DNA from: JBBQIY01 sp964618405
GTDB taxonomy: Bacteria > Verrucomicrobiota > Kiritimatiellia > RFP12 > UBA3636
Length of the DNA stretch: 21,690 bases
NCBI GenBank assembly: GCA_964618405.1
Contig: CAZUAY010000023.1
Span: forward strand, 1 to 21,690
Direction: 5' to 3'
Shown: positions 14,716 to 21,690 of the stretch, one piece after another
Layout: each line of letters opens with the position of its first letter
How positions within the stretch are numbered: the first letter of the stretch is position 1
Position numbers and translations under genes: made by a program
The notes under the pieces: model-generated
The model's database searches: none
What the model saw: only the letters and a program-made list of their open reading frames with translations
Told to the model about the DNA's origin: nothing

Positions 14716-15975
14716 ATGACAGACAAAAAAACTCCTTTTACACTCGCAACTCTTCTTGAAATCGAAAAGAAGACGCCAATGCCGTTTCATGTTTATGATG
14801 AAGCAGGCATTGTGGCCAATGCCCAAGCGCTCAATGCCGCATTCGCTTGGAATCCGGGTTTCAAAAATTACTTTGCCGTTAAAGCGGCGCCTAATCCTGC
14901 CCTGATGGCGATTGTCAGGAAACAGGGATTCGGAATGGACTGCAGCTCCATGGCTGAACTCGTTCTTTCCGAACAACTCGGCATCAAAGGTGAGGATATC
15001 ATCTTTACGTCGAACGACACGCCTGAAGCCGAATTCAAAAAAGCCTTTGCCCTCGGTGCCATCATCAATCTCGATGATATTACGCATATTGAGGCTGTTG
15101 AAAAAGCTTGCGGCCGTCTTCCCGAATTTGTCTGCTGTCGCTTCAATCCCGGTAAGGCGAAAGCGGGCAATACCATCATCGGCAAGCCTGAAGAGGCAAA
15201 ATACGGCTTTACCCACGACCAGATGTTTGAAGGCTATCGCCTGCTCAAGGCCAAAGGTGTGAAACGCTTCGGCATTCACACGATGGTGGCCTCCAACGAG
15301 CTCAATTCAGATTATTTCGTGGAAACGGCTCGCCTTCTCTTCGATCTCGTGGTCGAGCTCTCTCAGAAATTAGACATCACCTTCGAATTCATCGATCTCG
15401 GTGGCGGCATTGGAATCCCCTATCGACCTGGACAAGAAAAAGTCGACCTCGCCGCGGTTGGCGAAGGCGTCAGAATGGTTTGCGACGACACGATCATCAA
15501 GGCAGGCTTGCCCATGCCCCGAATCGTCTTGGAATGCGGCCGCATGGTCACAGGCCCATTCGGATGGCTCGTCTCCCGGGTGTTGCACATCAAGAAAACC
15601 TACAAGAGCTACGTTGGACTCGATGCTTGCATGGCCAACCTGATGCGCCCCGCACTTTACGGCGCTTACCATCATATCACGGTGATGGGCAAAGAAGACG
15701 CCCCTTGCGATACGCTTTACGATGTCACGGGCTCACTTTGCGAAAACAATGACAAGTTCGCCATCGACCGAATGCTTCCGGGAATCGTTCCGGGCGACAT
15801 TGTAATTATCCACGACACGGGTGCTCACGGACATGCCATGGGTTTTAACTACAACGGGAAAACGCGTTCCGCTGAGTGGCTTATTCGCACGGACGGAACG
15901 CCAGTCATGATTCGGCGCGCAGAAACACTTGACGATATCTTCGCTACTTTAGACTGCGGAAACCCAATTTCCTAA
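14716..15975 (+). CDS. lysA: Diaminopimelate decarboxylase (or close PLP decarboxylase relative)
   Basis: This fold-III (alanine racemase-like) PLP decarboxylase is most like LysA, the last step of lysine synthesis (meso-diaminopimelate to lysine). The PLP lysine lies in NYFAVKAAPNP (Lys56); the glycine loop is DLGGGIGIPY, and the C-terminal active-site Cys is in GSLCENNDKFA, followed by DTGAHGHAMGFNYNGKTRSAE. The Cys context (CENND) departs from the common CESGD, so a related substrate such as carboxynorspermidine is a less likely alternative. Length 419 residues. A GTG at 14707 is an alternative start; neither has a ribosome binding site. The upstream DNA (14602-14706) is A+T-rich with no clear terminator. 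Confidence 0.88.
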   Translation: MTDKKTPFTLATLLEIEKKTPMPFHVYDEAGIVANAQALNAAFAWNPGFKNYFAVKAAPNPALMAIVRKQGFGMDCSSMAELVLSEQLGIKGEDIIFTSNDTPEAEFKKAFALGAIINLDDITHIEAVEKACGRLPEFVCCRFNPGKAKAGNTIIGKPEEAKYGFTHDQMFEGYRLLKAKGVKRFGIHTMVASNELNSDYFVETARLLFDLVVELSQKLDITFEFIDLGGGIGIPYRPGQEKVDLAAVGEGVRMVCDDTIIKAGLPMPRIVLECGRMVTGPFGWLVSRVLHIKKTYKSYVGLDACMANLMRPALYGAYHHITVMGKEDAPCDTLYDVTGSLCENNDKFAIDRMLPGIVPGDIVIIHDTGAHGHAMGFNYNGKTRSAEWLIRTDGTPVMIRRAETLDDIFATLDCGNPIS

Positions 15976-15990
15976 GCGCACTCGCGCTTA
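15973..15990 (+). other. Perfect hairpin across the lysA stop codon
   Basis: TAAGCGC (15973-15979), loop ACTC, GCGCTTA (15984-15990). The first three bases are the lysA stop codon. There is no following T-run, so it is not a classical terminator; it may stabilise the upstream transcript or attenuate the downstream zinc-ribbon gene. Confidence 0.6.
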
Positions 15991-16001
15991 GACTCCACAC
16001 A

Positions 16002-16259
16002 ATGAAATGCCCATACTGCAAATCGGATGAATTATGGAAAATGCGCCCTCAGCGCTGGATGAAATTCACACCGGGGAGCATGAAGAACATGCGTTGCAGT
16101 CATTGCGGAGCAGAATTCACAAAATGGCTTGAGTTTATATCCTTACGACATTCTGTAGCAAAAAAAATTGTCATCCTTTGGCATGCCCTACTTTGGATAC
16201 TCCTCTGCCTGAGTCTCGGTTTTGCCATCCCAGCATTGCTCTCAGCGATGTCGTATTGA
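16002..16259 (+). CDS. Small zinc-ribbon membrane protein
   Basis: The 85-residue product carries two CxxC knuckles (C3-C6 and C32-C35), a rubredoxin-like zinc ribbon, then a hydrophobic segment (about 53-80) with likely one or two membrane passes. I do not recognise a named family. It follows lysA after 26 bp, across the hairpin at its stop, and precedes the YkgJ-like gene. The function is unknown. Confidence 0.7.
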   Translation: MKCPYCKSDELWKMRPQRWMKFTPGSMKNMRCSHCGAEFTKWLEFISLRHSVAKKIVILWHALLWILLCLSLGFAIPALLSAMSY

Positions 16260-16291
16260 TCCGAAACAGAGAAGCGATTAGAACCGAGAGC

Positions 16292-16645
16292 ATGATGATG
16301 AACGATGGACTGAAAGCGAACTTTAAATGTAGGCACTGTGGCAGTTGTTGCCGCATTCCAGGGCTCGTACACCTACGCAGTGAGGAAGTGGTCGCAATTG
16401 CAGCCGACCTTGAACTCAGCGTGAACGATTTTACGGAGCGCTATACCTCGCTTAGTTCCGATAGACGCGGACTTGTTCTCAAGGACAATCCAGACGGCTC
16501 GTGCATTCTGCTCGGCACCAACGATCTTTGCCAAGTAAACAGTGTCAAGCCAACGCAGTGTCGTGACTTCCCATTCTCGTGGACCAATGGCGACTCTGCC
16601 ACGATATGCCCTGCTCTTGCCGAAATCTGCGAACCCACGAGCTAA
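16292..16645 (+). CDS. YkgJ-family cysteine-cluster protein
   Basis: The 117-residue product has the compact cysteine pattern of the YkgJ/UPF0153 putative zinc- or iron-chelating family: CRHCGSCCR (Cys13, 16, 19, 20), later GSCILL, DLCQVN, TQCRDFPF and CPALAEIC. The biochemical role of the family is not settled. Three ATGs stand together at 16292-16300; GAGAG lies just before them, favouring the second or third. Its stop TAA (16643-16645) overlaps the opposite-strand stop of folC (CTAA shared), so the two genes converge with no gap. Confidence 0.8.
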   Translation: MMMNDGLKANFKCRHCGSCCRIPGLVHLRSEEVVAIAADLELSVNDFTERYTSLSSDRRGLVLKDNPDGSCILLGTNDLCQVNSVKPTQCRDFPFSWTNGDSATICPALAEICEPTS

Positions 16646-17961
16646 GTAAACAATCCATTCTTGGCATTCCCCATTTCGCGTTCCAAAACTTCTCCAACAA
16701 GGAAAAGCGAACCGCAGATGACGACAGGAGTACCGTTCTCTAATGCATCCGCCTTCGCCGCCGCGATGCCCTCAGCAATCGAGCGGCAAGCCGTTGCATC
16801 AATTCGGTACCGAGCCGCTTGCTCGACGAGACGCTGTGGCGTCGCCGACCTTGAATTCTGGAGGGGCACAGTCCAGACTCTGCCACAAATCCCCGCAATC
16901 GTTTTAAAGAAACCGTCCGAGTCTTTGTCCGCACACTGCCCCACCACAAAGCGTACCTTCTTTCCGCACTTCGCATCCGTCAGCGCCTTTACAAGCGCCG
17001 CCGCCCCATCGGGATTGTGGGCACCGTCGAGAATCACGTCAGGCGCTTCGCCGATGCACTGAAAGCGTCCCCTCCATTCTGCTGAAGACAGCCCTTTCAC
17101 AAGCGTCTTGCGACCGAAATCAACGCCGAGAACTTGTTGGAGCACCTCAATGGTTGCCACGGCTGTGGCGATGTTCTCGAGTTGGTACGAGGCAGCGAGC
17201 TTGAGATTCACCGTGCCGTAGTCATCGTTTGAACTTTCAATCGATACTTTTTGACCGCGCAGGTTCCCTGAAATCCTTCCCACGGTAACCCGCTCCCATG
17301 ACTTCACCACGTACGTTCCGGCCGCTGCCGCCTTGGCTTCTACAACCGCTAGGGCCTCATCTGGCATCGTCGCGCAGACCACCGGAACGCCCGGCTTGAT
17401 GATGCCCGCCTTTTCTGCCGCGATGAGCGCAAGGGTGTCGCCAAGATATTCTTGATGATCGAGACCAATGCGCGTGATCACGCTGACAAGCGGGGAAAGC
17501 ACATTCGTCGAATCGAGACGACCGCCCATGCCCACTTCTGCAACGGCGATAGGGACACCGCTTCGGACAAACCAGAGGACACCTAAGGCCGTCATGCATT
17601 CAAAAAATGTCGGTACGCCCCCGCCAGATTTTTCAACGCGGAGCGCCGCATCTTCGATTTCCTCCAGAAGCGGCTCCAGCTCCTTGTCTTCAATATCAAC
17701 GCCGTTGATCTTAAAGCGCTCGTTGAGCCGCACCAAGTGCGGCGACGTGTAAAGCCCCGTCTTCAATCCGGAACACGCCAGCACGGAAGCCACAAGGGTG
17801 GAAACGGACCCTTTCCCATTCGTTCCGGCCACATGAACAATCTTCAGGTTCGCCCCTGGATTCCCCAGCTCGGCAAGAAGCGCTCGCGTCATGTCGAGCC
17901 CAGGCTTAATGCCAAAGGATCGTCGCGCAAAAATGCGCCCTACTCTCTCATCGTCAATCAT
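16642..17961 (-). CDS. folC: Folylpolyglutamate/dihydrofolate synthase
   Basis: This Mur-ligase-type enzyme adds L-glutamate to dihydropteroate and/or folates, using ATP. The P-loop is in HVAGTNGKGSVS (residues 43-54), followed by the folate-loop GLYTSPHL (69-76), and by ECMTALGVLWF, GMGGRLDSTNV and DGAHNPDG. Length 439 residues is normal. CAGGAG lies just upstream of the ATG. It is the last gene of a compact minus-strand run beginning with panD, after a 26-bp gap. Whether it is bifunctional (DHFS and FPGS) cannot be told. Confidence 0.93.
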   Translation of the reverse strand: MIDDERVGRIFARRSFGIKPGLDMTRALLAELGNPGANLKIVHVAGTNGKGSVSTLVASVLACSGLKTGLYTSPHLVRLNERFKINGVDIEDKELEPLLEEIEDAALRVEKSGGGVPTFFECMTALGVLWFVRSGVPIAVAEVGMGGRLDSTNVLSPLVSVITRIGLDHQEYLGDTLALIAAEKAGIIKPGVPVVCATMPDEALAVVEAKAAAAGTYVVKSWERVTVGRISGNLRGQKVSIESSNDDYGTVNLKLAASYQLENIATAVATIEVLQQVLGVDFGRKTLVKGLSSAEWRGRFQCIGEAPDVILDGAHNPDGAAALVKALTDAKCGKKVRFVVGQCADKDSDGFFKTIAGICGRVWTVPLQNSRSATPQRLVEQAARYRIDATACRSIAEGIAAAKADALENGTPVVICGSLFLVGEVLEREMGNAKNGLFT

Positions 17962-17987
17962 CGTAAACTCCTGATTCTAAAATTTCA

Positions 17988-18761
17988 TTATAACAGCCCA
18001 AAGCGCCACAAGTTCACTAGTATCACGGCCGAGGACACCGTTGTCAAAATAAAAGTCTTGCTTCCGAAATTCGTGCCGGTGATTGGGAACGCCACGCGGG
18101 GTCCTTTCTGAAGTCTAATACCGAGACGGAACAACAGAAAAGGAAGCACAGCGATGCAGGCGGTTAGCACTTCAGCAAAAAACAACACTGCAAAGAACAA
18201 AACAAACCCAAAAGCCAACAAGGCATGCGTAGAGACACGCGGTGTAACGTAACGGATCGAATCACCGCCGAGTTTATTCGGCTTCAAAATCAGTCGAAGG
18301 TTCTCGTCATTTCCCGTCAATTGAAAATACGCTTGCTCAAGACCGGGCGCAAACCGTGGCAAAGCTGCCTGACTCTTACTCACACTCACCGAATCTATTT
18401 TGCGAACGATCTCAACAAAGCAACGTTCTCTGACGGCATTGAGCGCAATCTCAACAACATATCCTGGTACCCGTGAAACGAGAACGAACACAGGGCGTTG
18501 AATCGAAAGGCTATGTCGCATGGCTTCTTTGAGCCCGCCAGCTACCGTCTTCGCATCCGGTTGGAGCGGGTCGGCCGTAATCGTCACGTCTGGTTTAAAG
18601 CGCGGGTGCACAACAAAGCAAAGCAAAAACTCAGGTAAGAGGACAGCAAAAACTGCTAATACCATCGCGCCGGCAACGCCGATCGGCTCATGCAAAAATC
18701 GCTCAGCAAAACATGAAACAAAAGCCGCCGCCACAAAAGAATAAGATAAGGGGCGCATCAT
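17988..18761 (-). CDS. Unknown membrane protein in the panD-folC run
   Basis: I do not recognise the family. The 257-residue product has a hydrophobic N-terminal region (about 6-20 and 29-52), a soluble middle (about 53-175) and hydrophobic segments at about 180-212 and 235-252, so probably a four-segment membrane protein with a middle domain outside the bilayer. The start ATG directly follows the stop codon of tcdA; AGGAG sits 5 bases before it (8 before a second ATG). It is embedded in a co-oriented gene run, which argues for a real gene. Function cannot be given. Confidence 0.7.
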   Translation of the reverse strand: MMRPLSYSFVAAAFVSCFAERFLHEPIGVAGAMVLAVFAVLLPEFLLCFVVHPRFKPDVTITADPLQPDAKTVAGGLKEAMRHSLSIQRPVFVLVSRVPGYVVEIALNAVRERCFVEIVRKIDSVSVSKSQAALPRFAPGLEQAYFQLTGNDENLRLILKPNKLGGDSIRYVTPRVSTHALLAFGFVLFFAVLFFAEVLTACIAVLPFLLFRLGIRLQKGPRVAFPITGTNFGSKTFILTTVSSAVILVNLWRFGLL

Positions 18762-19484
18762 TTAGACTCCTGCAATGCGCCGAATCACGACGCCCGCCAT
18801 CATCAACCCTGCCACAGAGGGCACGAAAGAAATGCTGCCGGGGGGAATCTTCTTCGACGCTGCTTCTGCTTCATCTAACGCTTCAGCACCGACTTCGCGA
18901 GGTGTCTCTGGCGAGAACACGACTTCGAGCGAGTCCACGCCACGCTTCCGAAGCTTCTTGCGCATCATCCGCGCGAGTGGACAATTCGCTGTGCCAAAAA
19001 GATCGGTCACAATGAATCTCGAAGGATCAAGCTTGTTGCCAGCTCCCATCGAACTAATCACCAGTTTCCCCACATTTTTGGCCTGAACGATGAGTTCAAC
19101 CTTGGCAGGCACCATGTCGATGGCATCGACAATATAGTCGCACGTGCTGAGTGGAAGCTGGTCGGCGGTCTCCGCCGAATACTTCAAGTGAACCAGATGG
19201 ACAACGGCTTCTGGATTGATATCGAGAATTCGCTCACGCATCACGTCCGTCTTCAGCCTGCCGATGGTCGAGGTCAGGGCCACGAGTTGACGATTCAGGT
19301 TCGACTCTGACACGACGTCAAAGTCTACCAGTGTCAGAGTTCCCACTCCGCCACGAGCCAGTGCTTCGGCTGCGTACGAACCCACACCACCAAGGCCAAC
19401 GACGATCACATGCGCGGCCGCAAGACGTTCACAGCACACGCGTCCGATCAACTGCTCTGTGCGTCGTGCTGCAGTATGTTTCAT
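18762..19484 (-). CDS. tcdA: tRNA threonylcarbamoyladenosine dehydratase (TcdA/CsdL)
   Basis: The E1-like ThiF/MoeB-fold enzyme converts t6A37 of tRNA to its cyclic form, ct6A, using ATP. The nucleotide-binding loop is VIVVGLGGVGSYAAEALARGG (about 26-46), with acidic residues in LVDFDVV and the family SNLNRQL (61-67). YIVDAIDMVPAKVEL is also typical of the group. Length 240 residues fits TcdA and excludes longer MoeB/ThiF proteins with a rhodanese tail; no CxxC pair is seen. The ATG overlaps the stop of the ParB-like gene by one base (TGATG). Confidence 0.9.
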   Translation of the reverse strand: MKHTAARRTEQLIGRVCCERLAAAHVIVVGLGGVGSYAAEALARGGVGTLTLVDFDVVSESNLNRQLVALTSTIGRLKTDVMRERILDINPEAVVHLVHLKYSAETADQLPLSTCDYIVDAIDMVPAKVELIVQAKNVGKLVISSMGAGNKLDPSRFIVTDLFGTANCPLARMMRKKLRKRGVDSLEVVFSPETPREVGAEALDEAEAASKKIPPGSISFVPSVAGLMMAGVVIRRIAGV

Positions 19485-19978
19485 CAGATCCCGTAATCCC
19501 CGGAATCATCGTCGATGACGGGTGGCTTTGATTCGATGCGCTTCGTCGTAGAAGCGACATCAGTCGACGTCTCAGAAGTCTTGGGGCTGCGTTTCCAGAA
19601 GGCGAGTTTCCCCATCATACTTTTGAACGCTTTTTTCATCCGAGTTCCAAGCTTAGGATTCCGCAAGGCATCAAGCCGCTTGACTGCCTCAAGCAATTCA
19701 TCAGGAGTAAAATCTTTACGGTAAAGGTTTTCTCCCAATTCCATTTCCAGGCGCTGTTCGTCTGAAAGACCGTCAACAATAGTCGCATCGATCATCTTCC
19801 AACCAAGACGCTGTGCGCAAGAGAGTCGTCGGAATCCCGCGATCAGTTCTAGATCGCGGGTGAGTGTAATCGGGTTAAGTTGTCCACAGCGGGTTAAACT
19901 TTCCATCAGCGACTCTAGGTTTCCCGTTTCTTTACGAATTCTCTCGGGAACTTTGATCGTGCTTATGACTACCTGCAT
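19484..19978 (-). CDS. Stand-alone ParB/Spo0J-type N-terminal domain protein
   Basis: The 164-residue product contains a ParB-like nuclease/CTPase N-terminal domain (about 5-95): IRKETGNLESLMESLTRCGQLNPITL, GFRRLSCAQRLGW (in place of the usual GERR), and ENLYRKDFTPDE. The C-terminal part is Lys-rich, then acidic and Ser/Thr-rich. It has no obvious helix-turn-helix, so it is not a canonical chromosome ParB, and no parA is adjacent. Such isolated domains occur in sulfiredoxin-like and adapter proteins. AGGAG lies 8 bases before the ATG. It sits 15 bp after the NUDIX gene. Confidence 0.75.
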   Translation of the reverse strand: MQVVISTIKVPERIRKETGNLESLMESLTRCGQLNPITLTRDLELIAGFRRLSCAQRLGWKMIDATIVDGLSDEQRLEMELGENLYRKDFTPDELLEAVKRLDALRNPKLGTRMKKAFKSMMGKLAFWKRSPKTSETSTDVASTTKRIESKPPVIDDDSGDYGI

Positions 19979-19993
19979 CGTTTTGCTCCTTGC

Positions 19994-20494
19994 CTATATT
20001 CCACTTGTTTCAATCGACTTCGAAAGCATGGTGTCGCCGTCGAAGACAAATTTACCTTCAAAAATAATCCCATCCAAAAGAAGCGGGAACCAATAAAGAT
20101 CGTCGGCCCACATCCGCTCGTAAGGAATCGCGTCCACAGAAAACCACTCGGGCAACGCCTCGTCGGTCTCAATAGGATCACCGCGCCAACTATAGGCTTT
20201 GTAGATATAGCCCGTCAAGTTGTAACCATCGGTAAAATGAAAATGCAAGGTACCACAGAACTGAGGATCGAGAATTTCAAGCCCAACCTCCTCCGAGGTC
20301 TCGCGAACCGCAGCCTGTACGGGAGTCTCCCCGGGCTCAAGCCTTCCGCCAGGACCATTGATCTTTCCTTTTCCCAGTCCACGCTTCTTGTGGATCAGCA
20401 GGACGCGTCCCTTGTCGTCGAAGGCAAAGAGAAGCGTCGCCTCCTCTGTGGGTTCCCACGTGCTCCAATCGAAAGAATTCAGTTTACTGCTCAT
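19994..20494 (-). CDS. NUDIX hydrolase (MutT/MTH1-like)
   Basis: The 166-residue product carries a clear NUDIX box GRLEPGE-x7-RETSEEVGL (residues 50-72; GX5EX7REUXEEXGU), binding Mg2+ and cleaving nucleoside diphosphate derivatives. The upstream segment GLGKGKINGPGGRL resembles 8-oxo-dGTP/2-OH-dATP hydrolases of the MTH1 kind. The substrate is not certain: sanitation of oxidised nucleotides is the likeliest. It lies 6 bp after panD in the same direction. Confidence 0.85.
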   Translation of the reverse strand: MSSKLNSFDWSTWEPTEEATLLFAFDDKGRVLLIHKKRGLGKGKINGPGGRLEPGETPVQAAVRETSEEVGLEILDPQFCGTLHFHFTDGYNLTGYIYKAYSWRGDPIETDEALPEWFSVDAIPYERMWADDLYWFPLLLDGIIFEGKFVFDGDTMLSKSIETSGI

Positions 20495-20500
20495 ATCGGC

Positions 20501-20863
20501 TCAAATCTGGCTTTTACGAATCACGGCGTTATCCTCACCAAAAACGGCAATCCGAGGCTTATGCGTCTCCACTTCTTGATCCGACAAAAAGCAGAATGTA
20601 AAAATAATCACTTGATCGCCAACCTTACCCTTGTGGGCTGTAGCCCCATTAAGGCAACAGACCTTTGAACCCCGTTCACCAGCGATCGCATACGTTTCAA
20701 ACCGCTCGCCGTTTTCTAAATTTGACACCAAGATCTTCTCATATTGCCGAATCCCCACCATGTCCATAAAATCTTCATCTAGAGTCAGACTACCCTGATA
20801 GTTTAACTCTGCCGACGTCACGGTAAGATGGTGCAACTTTGCCTTTAAAAAAACCGAAAACAT
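20501..20863 (-). CDS. panD: Aspartate 1-decarboxylase
   Basis: This pyruvoyl enzyme converts L-aspartate to beta-alanine for pantothenate and CoA. The proenzyme is cut between Gly24 and Ser25 (LNYQG-SLTLDED), which here fall at exactly those positions when the start is ATG 20863. Further family segments are YEKILVSN, NGERFETYAIAGERGS and CLNGATAHKGKVGD. Length 120 residues matches. GGAGGAG 5 bases before the ATG is a strong ribosome binding site; an upstream in-frame start at 20884 lacks one. It heads the minus-strand run panD-NUDIX-ParB-like-tcdA-membrane protein-folC. No panB or panC is present in the window. Confidence 0.95.
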   Translation of the reverse strand: MFSVFLKAKLHHLTVTSAELNYQGSLTLDEDFMDMVGIRQYEKILVSNLENGERFETYAIAGERGSKVCCLNGATAHKGKVGDQVIIFTFCFLSDQEVETHKPRIAVFGEDNAVIRKSQI

Positions 20864-20885
20864 AATATCTCCTCCGAGACCCACT

Positions 20886-20914
20886 AAAGTACCTTTTATT
20901 CTCTAATAACTCAA
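20886..20914 (-). promoter_or_regulatory. Candidate promoter of panD and the downstream run
   Basis: On the minus strand TTGAGT (20914-20909), a 17-bp spacer and TACTTT (20891-20886) lie upstream of the panD ribosome binding site. Both hexamers match the sigma-70 consensus in only some bases, so this is a moderate candidate for the six-gene transcript. Confidence 0.4.
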
Positions 20915-21646
20915 TAAAAGATTTTAATTACGGAAATATAGTCGCAGATAGTACTCCCTTCCTCAGCATCACCGATCCACCCTCGTGCCTGGGGGACGCG
21001 CCAGAAGGGCTGCGATGGGCAAGCCCTCCGCGCGGCTGCGCCGCGAAAAAACGATGGGGTAACTTTTGGTGTCTCAAAAAACTTTGTCTCGAACATAAGT
21101 CGCGAACTTTGTCGAGCCTCCGCGAAGTCGCCTGCCTGTGCAGGAACGGCAGACGAGCGAAGCAAACGGAGAACGATCACTGCTTAGGGAACTCGCCGTT
21201 ATTGGCAAGAAGCTGGGCTGCCACTCTGCGTGGATTTTAAACCATGAAACACAAAAAGCTCAGTGGCCTCGGTGGTGATAGGATTTTAAACGCAAAGATC
21301 GCTAAGTTTACGCAAAGTCCGCGGGGAAGGTGTTAGGTTTCAGGCCCTAGGTTCTAGCCAATTCCAGTGATAAACGGCGTCTGGGGCAGAGCCTACGCAC
21401 TGCGCACTGCGCACTACGCACTTCTCTTGCCTACGCGTCCCTCGCGTTAAAGATTTTGTCCACGGAACACGGAAAGGCACGGGAATGTAGGACTATCGAC
21501 CCTAGGCCATTGTCTATCAGGCTTTATTTCATGAAAACGACTCACTTCTGTTCCGCAAAGAAAATAAGCGATTATTCAAATCAAAAGACGGACCACAAAC
21601 CGTCTTCTTCACGACAACCTCAATCTCGTACTTGTCTCGCAACTCA
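20915..21646. repeat. Gene-free tract of dispersed repeat words
   Basis: No convincing gene is present. Recognisable pieces are: 21020-21069 and 21132-21154 (relatives of 10761-10871); GCGCACTGCGCACTACGCAC words at 21400-21420, whose inverse appears at 10879-10893; a word-like stretch at 21250-21320 (AACGCAAAGATCGC, TTTACGCAAAG); CCACGGAACACGGAAAGGCA near 21461-21480; CCCTAGG twice (21344, 21500). Such text-like, strand-mixed repeats resemble those of the 2817-3286 and 10746-11119 tracts. Confidence 0.7.
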
Positions 21647-21690
21647 CAACTCGCAACTTCTCCCCTGTGGCTGGCCTCGGTGAGGCCGGA
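21647..21690. repeat. Inverted copy of the 44-nt repeat at 3178-3221
   Basis: This is the exact reverse complement of 3178-3221, including the GAGGCC hairpin. It touches the window edge, so its outer limit is unseen. Confidence 0.9.

Noticed and set aside
20911..21180. 89-residue minus-strand frame upstream of panD
   Set aside because: It covers dispersed repeat words and the panD promoter region, so it is most likely repeat translation.
1..21690. CRISPR array, tRNA, rRNA or complete insertion sequence
   Set aside because: I found no regularly spaced repeat with unique spacers, no cloverleaf-like segment, and no transposase or integrase frame. The repeats seen are short dispersed words.

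Overview
The window (about 21.7 kb, balanced base composition) looks like the chromosome of a free-living Gram-negative bacterium. It carries housekeeping genes (trpS, scpA, scpB, lysA, folC, panD), a small lipoprotein of the entericidin type, and intergenic tracts packed with short word-like repeats. I associate that style of dispersed palindromic intergenic repeat with Verrucomicrobiota/Kiritimatiellota-type (PVC) genomes. This assignment is an inference from style and gene content; there is no rRNA or tRNA gene here to support it.

Layout. 1-2300 (+): the end of a membrane protein, a double PRC-barrel protein, an entericidin-like lipoprotein and a TVP38/DedA-like membrane protein. The first two full genes share an unusual tandem operator-like block upstream. 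2358-2816 (-): a coiled-coil/single-TM protein of unknown function. 2817-3286: repeats. 3287-5642 (-): a mannitol-1-phosphate-type dehydrogenase and a PfkB sugar kinase, probably a small sugar/polyol module. 5706-6478: debris of a type I restriction locus (tail of hsdS, truncated rhuM). 6529-9836 (+): a two-gene operon of a double-domain GT2 glycosyltransferase and a B12-binding-type radical SAM protein. 9935-10420: a PtsN-like EIIA protein, followed directly by the 3' remnant of an esterase-like gene and more repeats.

11193-16645 (+): a CecR-like TetR regulator, then trpS-scpA-scpB tightly packed (3 bp gap, then 17 bp overlap), then lysA, a zinc-ribbon membrane protein and a YkgJ-type cysteine-cluster protein. 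20863-16642 (-): a compact six-gene run panD - NUDIX - ParB-like - tcdA - membrane protein - folC with gaps of about 0 to 26 bp, read toward and meeting the YkgJ gene through overlapping stop codons. 20885-21690 is gene-free and again filled with repeats, including a 44-nt inverted copy of a repeat at 3178-3221.

The most interesting items are: the shared tandem palindrome block in front of the PRC-barrel and entericidin genes, with stem changes that preserve symmetry; the glycosyltransferase/radical SAM operon, whose promoter sits so close to the start codon that translation is probably leaderless; the atypical CX4CX2C cluster motif of the radical SAM protein; a perfect 14-bp palindrome in front of trpS; and the scattered gene wreckage around the repeat tracts. 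I see no CRISPR array, complete transposase, phage module or intact defence system.
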